A stretch of 6,981 nt of DNA from assembly GCA_013043085.1 (NCBI GenBank), contig JABDOU010000274.1, forward strand, positions 1 through 6,981. The letters run 5' to 3'. The notes under the pieces are model-generated. The model saw nothing but the letters and a program-made list of their open reading frames with translations, made no database searches and had not been told where the DNA came from. Positions 1 through 6,343 of the stretch are shown in pieces. Position numbers and translations under genes: made by a program. The DNA comes from Acidimicrobiia bacterium (GTDB lineage: Bacteria; Actinomycetota; Acidimicrobiia; Spongiisociales; SHLN01). Every line of letters starts with the position of its first letter. The stretch's first letter is position 1.

Positions 1-9
1 CCTCTGGTT

Positions 10-35
10 ATCGAGGACCGCGCACGATCCTCGAT
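10..35. repeat. Inverted repeat, 8-bp stem
   Basis: ATCGAGGA at 10-17 pairs perfectly with TCCTCGAT at 28-35 around a 10-base spacer. Within the spacer a C·A mismatch and two further base pairs would leave a tetraloop. There is no T tract on either side. It could be a second 3' hairpin of the tdk transcript or an operator for a gene left of the window; the sequence does not decide. Confidence 0.45.
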
Positions 36-82
36 GCCCCGCCTAAAAAACCTGTTTGGGAAATCATGCCGGGGTGGAATCT

Positions 83-98
83 GAAGGGTTTTCCCTTC
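83..98 (-). terminator. Possible hairpin terminator after tdk
   Basis: A perfect 6-bp stem, GAAGGG paired with CCCTTC, closes a 4-base loop (AAAA on the transcript). It begins 38 bases after the tdk stop codon. No T tract follows directly, so it is not a canonical intrinsic terminator. A T6 run appears only about 33 bases later (45-50). The position at the end of the operon is what suggests termination or 3'-end protection; the function is inferred. Confidence 0.35.
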
Positions 99-136
99 TC
101 TGTAACAATACTAGCGCTATCGGCGGATTCTGCTCC

Positions 137-715
137 TCACTCAAGCTCTAACTGGCGCGGCTCTCCAGGGCGATAGCACAGCCGGCATCGTGACTCATAG
201 GCACCTTCGGCTCCCAAAACGACGAGATCGTCGCTCTGGACGACCCGCTGAGTGAACATGCCAGGACCGCCACAACTGTGGCAGACAGCCAGAGCTTTTG
301 TTACATACTCGGCTCGCGTCATGAGTTCCGGAATGGGTCCGAAAGGGCGGCCAAGGTAATCGAGATCGAGTCCGGCAACGATGATCTGTTTCCCGACCTC
401 GGCGAGTTTGGCGCACACCTCAATCAGCCCCATGTCAAAAAACTGACCCTCGTCTATGCCGACGACGATCGTGCGGTCCTCTACCGCGGCGAGGATGTCG
501 TCGCTCGAATCAACCGGGTTCGCTTCAATCTTCTGACGAGAATGCGAAACAACCTCGGTGTCGCCGTAGCGGTTGTCAAGCGCCGGCTTGAAGACCTGGA
601 GCGGTACCTGAGCGATTCGGTAACGAACGAGACGTCGAATGAGCTCTTCACTCTTGCCGGAAAACATGGGACCGGCGATGACTTCGATCCATCCACGGTC
701 GCCTCTTCGGAACAT
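137..715 (-). CDS. tdk: Thymidine kinase, type II (TK1-like)
   Basis: This 192-residue cytosolic enzyme phosphorylates thymidine to dTMP with ATP, the salvage route into dTTP. The Walker A loop GPMFSGKS is at residues 15-22. The IDEGQFF motif at 87-93 carries the Asp (88) for Mg2+ and the Glu (89) expected to be the catalytic base. The segment LDLDYLGRPFGPIPEL at 116-131 is the thymidine-binding lasso region, and two cysteine pairs (145/148 CHSC and 177/180 CRLC) form the structural zinc site. All key residues are present and the length is normal for bacterial Tdk. The frame stays open upstream to 943, but that part lies inside rodA and has no family similarity; ATG at 715 gives the usual short N-terminus before the P-loop. 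The gene starts 17 bases after the rodA stop, so cotranscription is likely. Its ribosome binding site is poor: only AAAGG, 14 bases before the ATG. Confidence 0.95.
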   Translation of the reverse strand: MFRRGDRGWIEVIAGPMFSGKSEELIRRLVRYRIAQVPLQVFKPALDNRYGDTEVVSHSRQKIEANPVDSSDDILAAVEDRTIVVGIDEGQFFDMGLIEVCAKLAEVGKQIIVAGLDLDYLGRPFGPIPELMTRAEYVTKALAVCHSCGGPGMFTQRVVQSDDLVVLGAEGAYESRCRLCYRPGEPRQLELE

Positions 716-735
716 GGTCGAGGAGGATACCTTTA
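716..735 (-). promoter_or_regulatory. rodA-tdk junction with weak ribosome binding site
   Basis: On the transcript, the rodA stop TAA (735-733) runs directly into AAAGG (734-730), which is the only purine-rich stretch and sits 14 bases from the tdk ATG, farther than usual. Between them lies CCTCCT (726-721), a copy of the anti-Shine-Dalgarno core rather than of the Shine-Dalgarno itself. Initiation by ribosomes finishing rodA is the likeliest explanation; this is inferred. Confidence 0.4.
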
Positions 736-1908
736 CAGAACGCGAGCGGTTCGCGCAGGCACCTTCGATCGCCGTAGCCAGATCCCGTGCGCAAGGCCGA
801 TTGACATAGCCATCGCCACCATCGATGAACCTCCGAGCGACATGAATGGAAGAGGGAGGCCCGTGACAGGGATTGGCATGCCAATCGTCATGCCAATATT
901 CACAAATACGTGGATGCCGATGAACGCCGCCGTACCGACACACACGAGAGTCCCGAAGGTATCTGGAGAGGCATGTGCGGCCACCAGCAATCGCCAGATG
1001 AGCACGCCGTACAGGGTTATGACGAGAGCGCCTCCCAGGAACCCAAGTTGTTCTCCAACCGCCGAGAATATGAAGTCGGTCGATTGAACGGGAACAAAGC
1101 GCAGATTTGTCTGAGTACCTTCGAATAAGCCCTGGCCGGTCAGGCCCCCTTGTCCAATGGCTATCTCACTCTGCAGCCGCTGCCATCCATCGCCAAGCGC
1201 GTCGGCCTGGTCGGGATTGAAGACCGAGCGAATCCGATTGAGCTGGTACTCGCCAAGGCCGAGGAATCCGAGCCGGTACAAAAGAGTTCCGAGTGCCACC
1301 GCACCCACAGCGAAACCCGCCGTCTGGCGCCACGTGATCCCGGCCGCAAAGAGCATCGCAAAAAAGATGAAAACGAGGATGAGCGACGTCCCGAGATCGG
1401 GTTGTTTGAAGATCAGGAACACGGGTGGCACGATCGCGGCGATTGCCATCAAGATCCGCTTATTCGCGAGACCTTCGTCATCGCTCACGGCCAGTATCGC
1501 CGCGAGCGCCAGGATCAGACCCGGCTTCGCCCACTCAGAGGGCTGGATCTGGTAGCTACCAATGGCGAACCACCGCACCGAACCTTCGCCGACCCCGATC
1601 AGCGGTATCAGCAACAACGAAAACAGAATGGCGGCATACACCAGGGGGGTCGCCGTGTGGACCGTTCTCGACTCGAAGCTGGAAAAACCCCAGAAGGCCA
1701 CCGCACCGACTGCAACAAAAAGCACCTGCCGCCACATCTCGGAGCTCGGTGAGAGACCGGCAGCCTCGAGGCGAGGAGCAGATGCCGAATACACCATCAA
1801 GATGCCGAGAGCCGAAAGCAGCCCGAGTGTCACGATCAAGACGAGATCGGGTTTCGACTCCTCGTAGGCGGTTGCCGTAACGCCACGACCTCGCACCATC
1901 GTTGCCAT
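733..1908 (-). CDS. rodA: RodA, SEDS peptidoglycan glycosyltransferase
   Basis: This is a 391-residue polytopic inner-membrane protein of the SEDS family, with roughly ten hydrophobic segments. It polymerises lipid II into glycan strands for lateral wall growth, working with the class B PBP encoded just upstream. Family marks in order are: the GSVRWFAIGSYQIQPSEWAK segment at 109-128, with Glu125 at the conserved QPSE; KQPDLGTSLI at 168-177; QSTDFIFSAVGEQLGF at 275-290, with Asp278 aligning with the essential SEDS aspartate; and the PVTGLPLPFMSLGGSS signature at 347-362. FtsW and SpoVE belong to the same family, but the neighbours (mreBCD and PBP2) point to RodA. The ATG overlaps the PBP2 stop codon by one base (TGATG). 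A GGGAG seven bases upstream supports this start; a second ATG three codons further in is the only close alternative. Confidence 0.95.
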   Translation of the reverse strand: MATMVRGRGVTATAYEESKPDLVLIVTLGLLSALGILMVYSASAPRLEAAGLSPSSEMWRQVLFVAVGAVAFWGFSSFESRTVHTATPLVYAAILFSLLLIPLIGVGEGSVRWFAIGSYQIQPSEWAKPGLILALAAILAVSDDEGLANKRILMAIAAIVPPVFLIFKQPDLGTSLILVFIFFAMLFAAGITWRQTAGFAVGAVALGTLLYRLGFLGLGEYQLNRIRSVFNPDQADALGDGWQRLQSEIAIGQGGLTGQGLFEGTQTNLRFVPVQSTDFIFSAVGEQLGFLGGALVITLYGVLIWRLLVAAHASPDTFGTLVCVGTAAFIGIHVFVNIGMTIGMPIPVTGLPLPFMSLGGSSMVAMAMSIGLAHGIWLRRSKVPARTARVL

Positions 1909-3746
1909 CAGCCGGCTCCCATCAGTGTCTCGAGGATCGTCCGAACCGCCGGCGCCGCCGTTCCGGAGCCGGATCCACCGCGATCAACCATAACTGTCAC
2001 AACATACTTGGGATCATCGATGGGAGCGATGCCGACGAACCACGCAGTGGTAGCAGGGTCGCTGACGGGCGGAATCTCGGCGGTCCCCGATTTTCCTCCG
2101 ACGATATCGCGGATCGGGGAGTCCTGAAAAACGGTCCTGGCGGTGCCACGTTCCCCCGAGGTCACGAGCTTGAGGTCACGGGTCAGCATGCTCAACGTGG
2201 ATTGTGAAACCTCCAACTCCCGGACAACATCGGGGTTGTTCTCGAACTTCACGGCACCGTTTTGATCGACAAACCTGTCAACCACTCTCGGTCGGAATAC
2301 CTTGCCGCCGTTGACGAGAGCGGCGAATGAGTTCGTGACCTGGAGAGGCGTCGCAACCAGATCTCCCTGCCCGATGCTGATGTTCATCAGATCACCACCG
2401 ACGTACTGGCGGTTCCGGGTTATCCACTGCTCATCAGGCACGATGCCACCTGCCTCTGCCGGCAGGTCGATACCAGTATCTGCGCCGAAGCCGAGATCCT
2501 CGGCCATGTTCTGAACGATGTTCGGATCGACGACGGAGCGATTCCGCCAGATTTCGAGAGCCAGCAACCAGAAATAGGCATCGGCCGACTTCTCGATGGC
2601 TGAGTGGAGATTGGTCTCGCCGTGATCGTCGGTCCAGTCGTTGAATACCTGCTGCGACCCTGCTCCGAGCTCACTTCCGAACGTCAGTCGAGGCGGAAGG
2701 TCGATGATGGTATCGGGGCTGTAGACGCCTTCGGGCCAGATCAGGTTCTCCGCTGCGACAACGTACGGCACAACTTTGAAGGTCGACGCAGGCGGGTAGA
2801 GACCCGAGATCGCATGGTTGAAGAGAGCCCCTTCATCGCTCAGAGAACGAAAGGTCTCGACATCGATTCCGCCGACGAAGTCGGTCGGATCGAACGTTGG
2901 CAGAGACACCATGGCCAGCACCGATCCGTCGGTTGCATCCATCACGATCCCTGCGGCTTTCCCGCTGGGATCGGCTTCGGGACCGCTTGCGTTGCGGATT
3001 GCTCGCAGTAGTGCGTCTTCGACCACGTGCTGCAGTTCCGCGTCGATAGTGAGAACTGCGTCCCAGCCCCCGACCGGCGGCTCTTCGGCGATGAGCTGAG
3101 CGAGGCGACCGGCCGAGTCCTCCTGATAGATCTCACGCCCCGGTTGGCCGCGAAGCAACAGGTCGTAGCGCTGTTCGATGCCGGCCCGGCCGAAATCGTC
3201 GTTTGGCTGGAGATAGCTCAGGCTTTCCAGATCTTCAAAGCTCGGCTTACCGAGGTAGCCGAGGACATGCGACACCGATTCGGCCTCGATGTAGCTGCGA
3301 ACCGGCGAGAGACGGACTTCCACGCCCGGAAACTCTTCGCTGTATTCGAGGACCTCACTCGCAACGTCGCCTGCAACGTCGATTGCAACGACGAACCTGC
3401 TGCCACTGGCGGCGGCCTGAAACCTGGCCCGCAGCATCTCCTGAGGTTCGTCGAGCAGCACGGAGAGGTTCTGGACGAGCGCCTCTTCCTCGCTAAGCGT
3501 GAGAACCCGCCGATCGACCAGCAGCGTCCGTGACGCCCTGGATTCGGCGAGCACGACACCGTTGGCATCGAGGATGCGGCCCCGGGGTGCCTCGGTCTGC
3601 ACCTCCCGGAGTCGGTTGGCCAATGCCCGTTCTTCGTTGACCTCCGCAGCCGCCACCTGCACATACCAGAGGCGAATGGTGAGACTCGACAACAGAGCCA
3701 GAAACAGAACCCCCACCGCCACGAGTCGCCACCGCTTGATAATCAT
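1908..3746 (-). CDS. mrdA: Penicillin-binding protein 2, class B transpeptidase
   Basis: This 612-residue bitopic membrane protein crosslinks new peptidoglycan strands during cell elongation and is the partner of RodA. A short basic start (MIIKRWR) is followed by one membrane helix at about 8-30. The PBP dimerisation (pedestal) domain comes next, beginning near RGRILDANG at 55-63, and the transpeptidase domain covers roughly 230-612. Active-site motifs are STFK at 321-324 (nucleophile Ser321, Lys324), SAD at 387-389 in the place of the usual SxN, and KSGT at 552-555. An Asp in the second motif is, to my knowledge, normal for MrdA-type enzymes. The start chosen is ATG 3746, which overlaps the mreD stop as TAATG. 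The longest frame starts at 3791 and would add 15 residues overlapping mreD by 46 bases, with no Shine-Dalgarno there. Neither start has a strong Shine-Dalgarno, which fits translational coupling. Length fits the family. Confidence 0.93.
   Translation of the reverse strand: MIIKRWRLVAVGVLFLALLSSLTIRLWYVQVAAAEVNEERALANRLREVQTEAPRGRILDANGVVLAESRASRTLLVDRRVLTLSEEEALVQNLSVLLDEPQEMLRARFQAAASGSRFVVAIDVAGDVASEVLEYSEEFPGVEVRLSPVRSYIEAESVSHVLGYLGKPSFEDLESLSYLQPNDDFGRAGIEQRYDLLLRGQPGREIYQEDSAGRLAQLIAEEPPVGGWDAVLTIDAELQHVVEDALLRAIRNASGPEADPSGKAAGIVMDATDGSVLAMVSLPTFDPTDFVGGIDVETFRSLSDEGALFNHAISGLYPPASTFKVVPYVVAAENLIWPEGVYSPDTIIDLPPRLTFGSELGAGSQQVFNDWTDDHGETNLHSAIEKSADAYFWLLALEIWRNRSVVDPNIVQNMAEDLGFGADTGIDLPAEAGGIVPDEQWITRNRQYVGGDLMNISIGQGDLVATPLQVTNSFAALVNGGKVFRPRVVDRFVDQNGAVKFENNPDVVRELEVSQSTLSMLTRDLKLVTSGERGTARTVFQDSPIRDIVGGKSGTAEIPPVSDPATTAWFVGIAPIDDPKYVVTVMVDRGGSGSGTAAPAVRTILETLMGAG
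1916..1920 (-). promoter_or_regulatory. Ribosome binding site of rodA
   Basis: GGGAG on the transcript, inside the last codons of the PBP2 gene, lies seven bases before the rodA ATG at 1908. Good spacing supports the first ATG over the one at 1899. Confidence 0.65.
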
Positions 3747-4267
3747 TACCAGATCGCCCGCTCCGGGCCAGGCCCGACGAGAGCGAACCATCGGCCGCCC
3801 GCCACGAGCCGGGAAACGAGCGGCAATACCAGCACGGCCAGCATGAGGCTCAAAACCCCGGTGAGCAGGACTCCGATTACGAGCGACGTGTCAGCCAGGA
3901 ACCCCTGGCCGAACAGCGTGCCGACGATCCCGAAGAGAATCTGGCCTGCAATTGTGAGTGCGAATATTCCGAGGATCATCCGAATCAGGTTGCCTTCAGC
4001 CTGTCTCCGGTACTGGCTGGCACCGTAGGCGACCACGGTAATGACGAGCGCCCACAATCCGAGGATGGTATTTCCGAGCAGGTCGTTGAGGAAGCCACCC
4101 ACGAATCCAGACACGACTGCCAACTCTGGATCCATGTAGAGACCGATGCCGATGGCCACCAACATGACGAGATTCGGCGACGCACCGAAGGGTCTCGGAA
4201 AAACAGTCGTCTGCAAAATGACGGCAATCAGCACCGCGATGAGCGCTCGGATACGGTGCCTTCTCAT
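3746..4267 (-). CDS. mreD: Rod shape-determining membrane protein MreD
   Basis: This is a 173-residue, very hydrophobic protein with about five or six membrane segments (around 8-23, 31-45, 48-62, 69-84, 96-118 and 128-155). It has the MreD-type stretch GFVGGFLNDLL at 54-64 and a basic N-terminus (MRRHRIR). MreD is an integral part of the elongasome, associating with MreC; no enzymatic activity is known for the family. MreD sequences are poorly conserved, so the call rests on size, topology, the short motif and the position between mreC and PBP2. The ATG overlaps the mreC stop by four bases (ATGA). A weak GAGAG sits six bases upstream, and the gene ends in TAATG with the PBP2 start. Confidence 0.9.
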   Translation of the reverse strand: MRRHRIRALIAVLIAVILQTTVFPRPFGASPNLVMLVAIGIGLYMDPELAVVSGFVGGFLNDLLGNTILGLWALVITVVAYGASQYRRQAEGNLIRMILGIFALTIAGQILFGIVGTLFGQGFLADTSLVIGVLLTGVLSLMLAVLVLPLVSRLVAGGRWFALVGPGPERAIW

Positions 4268-5127
4268 GAGTCACTCTCGGCGGGAGCGAGCTGCACGGCC
4301 GGATCAACGGGGACAAAGAACAGGATCTCGACAAAATCGAGGGTGGAGAAGTCGACGGCGGGTTTGATCGGGGTCTGGATTGCAAAGCCCGCCTGACGTT
4401 GGGCAGTTTCGCTGGCATACCCAACCAGCAGCCCGGCCGGATAACGTCCGGCATCTGTTACCAGCGTCGCTCCCTCTGTTATCTCCTGTTCCGCTGTCGC
4501 CGAGATGAACTGAAGATCACTGGCACCGCGGCCCTTGGCGCTACCCCGATCCTCGGAGCCAACCACCTGAACCTCGACGGCATGGTTGGGGTTCGTGAGC
4601 AGCAATACTCGTGCCGAGTTTTCGGTAACAGACACCACACGACCAACGAGACCATCGACGTTGCGTACCGGATAATCGACGACGACTCCGTCTGCGGATC
4701 CCTTGTTCACCACAATCGAATGATCGAAATCCGAGGATCCACGCGCCTGCACCCTGGCGATCTGGCTCTGAAGAGCGCCGACCGAGGGGAGGTTCAAGAG
4801 CTTGCGCAGCTCCTCGTTCTCGCTGCGGAGTGGCTCGGTTTCCGCCAGTCGGCGGTTGGCCTCATCCAGTTCCTCGCGGAGCGCCGCATTCTCGGACCGC
4901 AGTCCTGCAAGGTTGGCGAGCCCGTCCACGAAACCGGCGATCGGTCGTACGACAGCATTGGCTGCACCCTGGATCGGCGCCACCACCGCCTGCGTGACGC
5001 TGCGCATGGAGCCGGCGAATCCGCCATTCGAGCCCCGAACATCGACCGTCATGAGGATGATGGAGATGACGACGAATGTGATGAGCAGGGCTGTTGAGCG
5101 GTCAAATCTTCGGCGAGCGTTCAACAT
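4264..5127 (-). CDS. mreC: Rod shape-determining protein MreC
   Basis: This 287-residue protein is anchored in the membrane by one helix at about 12-29 after a basic N-terminus (MLNARRRFDR), with the rest outside the membrane. A coiled coil rich in Glu, Leu and Arg covers about 75-112, followed by the two-part beta-barrel domain of MreC at about 118-274. This includes DFDHSIVVNKGSADGV (133-148), where MreC proteins carry a conserved NKG-type turn, and ends in LDFVEILFFVPV (263-274). MreC links cytoplasmic MreB filaments to the wall enzymes and is known to bind and activate PBP2 in other bacteria. The acidic tail (PAESDS) is short. TGAGG at 5140-5136, eight bases before the ATG, supports the start. 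It lies 63 bases after mreB and overlaps mreD by four. Confidence 0.95.
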   Translation of the reverse strand: MLNARRRFDRSTALLITFVVISIILMTVDVRGSNGGFAGSMRSVTQAVVAPIQGAANAVVRPIAGFVDGLANLAGLRSENAALREELDEANRRLAETEPLRSENEELRKLLNLPSVGALQSQIARVQARGSSDFDHSIVVNKGSADGVVVDYPVRNVDGLVGRVVSVTENSARVLLLTNPNHAVEVQVVGSEDRGSAKGRGASDLQFISATAEQEITEGATLVTDAGRYPAGLLVGYASETAQRQAGFAIQTPIKPAVDFSTLDFVEILFFVPVDPAVQLAPAESDS

Positions 5128-5135
5128 GAATTCGG

Positions 5136-5140
5136 CCTCA
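5136..5140 (-). promoter_or_regulatory. Ribosome binding site of mreC
   Basis: TGAGG on the transcript, eight bases before the ATG at 5127. It lies in the 63-base mreB-mreC spacer, which otherwise shows no clear terminator or promoter. Confidence 0.55.
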
Positions 5141-5190
5141 TCATTGTCGCTCCCATTCCGAGCCCACGTCGCTTATCGAGGCGAGACCGC

Positions 5191-6231
5191 CTAGGGGCGA
5201 CCAGAAGAATGCAGGACGCCTTGCAAGACATCAAATTCCTCGAGCGTTTGTCCCGACCCGAGCACCACAGAAAGCAGGGGCCGGTCGGGGACGACGACGG
5301 GCATGCCCGTCTCGTGGGCGAGACGCTCTGCCAGACCTCGCAGCAAAGCTCCTCCTCCCGTGATCACAATGCCGCGCTCCATGATGTCTGCCGCCAACTC
5401 CGGTGGTGTTTTGTCGAGCGCCGTCTTGACCGCATCCACAATGATCTGTACCGGCTCTTCGATGGACTCTCGGATTTCCTGGCTGGCGATGGTGATGGTC
5501 TTGGGCAGTCCACTGATGAGGTCGCGCCCGCGCACCTCGGCGGCAGGCTCCTGCACGTAGGGATACGCGGAGCCGATCTTCATCTTGATCTGCTCGGCTG
5601 TTCGTTCGCCGAGCATCAAGTTGTATTCCTTCTTGACCCACTGAATAATGGCTTCGTCGAGCTCGTCTCCGCCGACCCGGATGCTCTTGGAAACCACGAT
5701 GCCACCCAGCGAGATGACAGCAACTTCCGTGGTACCACCGCCGATATCCACCACCATCGAACCAGCGGGCTCATGGACCGGCATCATCGAGCCGATGGCT
5801 GCGGCCATGGGCTCTTCGATCGTGTAGGCCTTGCGGGCTCCTGCGTGGTACGAGGCCTCTTCGACTGCTCTCCGTTCGACGCCGGTGATACCAGACGGAA
5901 CACAGATGACGATCCGGGGCCTGGCGAATCGACGACGATGCACCTTCTGGATGAAGTACCGCAGCATGCGTTCGGTGATATCGAAGTCAGCGATCACGCC
6001 ATCTCGCAGCGGACGAATAGCCTGGATGTAGGAGGGAGTGCGGCCAATCATGCGCTTGGCCTCCATACCAACGGCCAGGGCGCGATTGGTTTGGGTATCA
6101 ATGGCGACGACAGACGGCTCGTTTAACACGATGCCCTGCCCACGAACATAGACCAGCGTGTTTGCCGTGCCGAGGTCAATCGCCATGTCCCGCCCGGCGA
6201 GGGCGAACAGGGATTCAACGTTTGAGGCCAA
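5191..6231 (-). CDS. mreB: Rod shape-determining protein MreB (bacterial actin)
   Basis: This 346-residue ATP-binding actin homologue forms membrane-bound filaments that orient the elongasome. Actin-fold marks are all present: phosphate-1 loop DLGTANTLVYV at 19-29, KGIVL-type strand as GQGIVLNEPSVVAI at 31-44, IEEPMAAAIG at 138-147, phosphate-2 loop DIGGGTTEVAVISLGG at 162-177, and adenosine motif GIVITGGGALLRGL at 287-300. The start used is TTG at 6231, which has a perfect GGAGG eight bases upstream and gives the usual MreB length of about 340-347. The frame is open to another TTG at 6258, adding nine residues without family similarity. ATG at 6186 would start inside the conserved N-terminus (AGRDMAIDLG) and is unlikely. 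It is the first elongasome gene, 112 bases after the AlkD-like gene. I see no key residue missing. Confidence 0.95.
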   Translation of the reverse strand: MASNVESLFALAGRDMAIDLGTANTLVYVRGQGIVLNEPSVVAIDTQTNRALAVGMEAKRMIGRTPSYIQAIRPLRDGVIADFDITERMLRYFIQKVHRRRFARPRIVICVPSGITGVERRAVEEASYHAGARKAYTIEEPMAAAIGSMMPVHEPAGSMVVDIGGGTTEVAVISLGGIVVSKSIRVGGDELDEAIIQWVKKEYNLMLGERTAEQIKMKIGSAYPYVQEPAAEVRGRDLISGLPKTITIASQEIRESIEEPVQIIVDAVKTALDKTPPELAADIMERGIVITGGGALLRGLAERLAHETGMPVVVPDRPLLSVVLGSGQTLEEFDVLQGVLHSSGRP

Positions 6232-6239
6232 CGGCCTTA

Positions 6240-6244
6240 CCTCC
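6240..6244 (-). promoter_or_regulatory. Ribosome binding site that sets the mreB start
   Basis: GGAGG on the transcript, followed by eight bases and TTG at 6231. It is the strongest Shine-Dalgarno match in the window and lies downstream of the TTG at 6258, so it argues against that longer start. Confidence 0.8.
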
Positions 6245-6262
6245 AAAGCACTTACCAATGGG

Positions 6263-6268
6263 AGTGTA
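6263..6268 (-). promoter_or_regulatory. Possible -10 element upstream of mreB
   Basis: TACACT on the transcript strand matches TATAAT at four of six positions and lies about 30 bases before the mreB start. The best -35 at a 16-17 base spacing (around 6285-6291, TTTCGCC) is a poor match to TTGACA. The position, in the largest gap between genes of the window, is the main argument. No terminator with a T tract separates it from the AlkD-like gene, so read-through from that gene is equally possible. Confidence 0.22.
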
Positions 6269-6343
6269 CAGACAACCCAAATCAGGCGAAAGAAGTTTTC
6301 GCGTTCTTATCGGACGGTCTGCGTGTCAGGACGCGGCCTTCCG

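Larger units (their letters stand above)
1..136. other. Non-coding stretch downstream of tdk
   Basis: No open reading frame of credible length or known protein similarity begins or ends here. The stretch follows the tdk stop codon on the minus strand and is slightly more AT-rich than the genes. It contains two perfect inverted repeats (10-35 and 83-98), a run of six A on the plus strand at 45-50 (T on the transcript side), and an 8-base palindrome TAGCGCTA at 112-119. It most likely holds the 3' end of the operon transcript and perhaps the leader of the next gene outside the window. I see no tRNA-like fold. Confidence 0.6.

Noticed and set aside
112..119. Palindrome TAGCGCTA as a regulator site
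   Set aside because: Eight-base palindromes are common by chance, and it lies past the end of tdk without a nearby promoter.
721..726. AGGAGG on the plus strand as a ribosome binding site
   Set aside because: No credible plus-strand gene begins after it. It matters only as its complement in the tdk leader.
716..943. N-terminal extension of the thymidine kinase by 76 residues
   Set aside because: The extra residues come from reading inside rodA in another frame and show no Tdk similarity; the family starts just before the P-loop.
278..1087. 269-codon plus-strand open frame opposite tdk and rodA
   Set aside because: It spans two well-supported minus-strand genes and their junction, with no family motif; it is a shadow frame.
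1150..1752. 200-codon plus-strand open frame opposite rodA
   Set aside because: It is antisense to conserved SEDS membrane segments and very rich in Arg, Glu and His; no domain is recognised.
2571..2595. PBP2 second motif is SAD rather than SxN, suggesting a dead enzyme
   Set aside because: Asp at this place is, to my knowledge, normal for MrdA-type PBP2. The STFK and KSGT motifs are intact, so there is no reason to call it inactive.
5209..6126. 305-codon open frame on the plus strand opposite mreB
   Set aside because: It lies wholly antisense to a clear mreB gene, has no recognisable domain, and its His/Asp-rich, low-complexity look is typical of a GC-rich gene read on the other strand.
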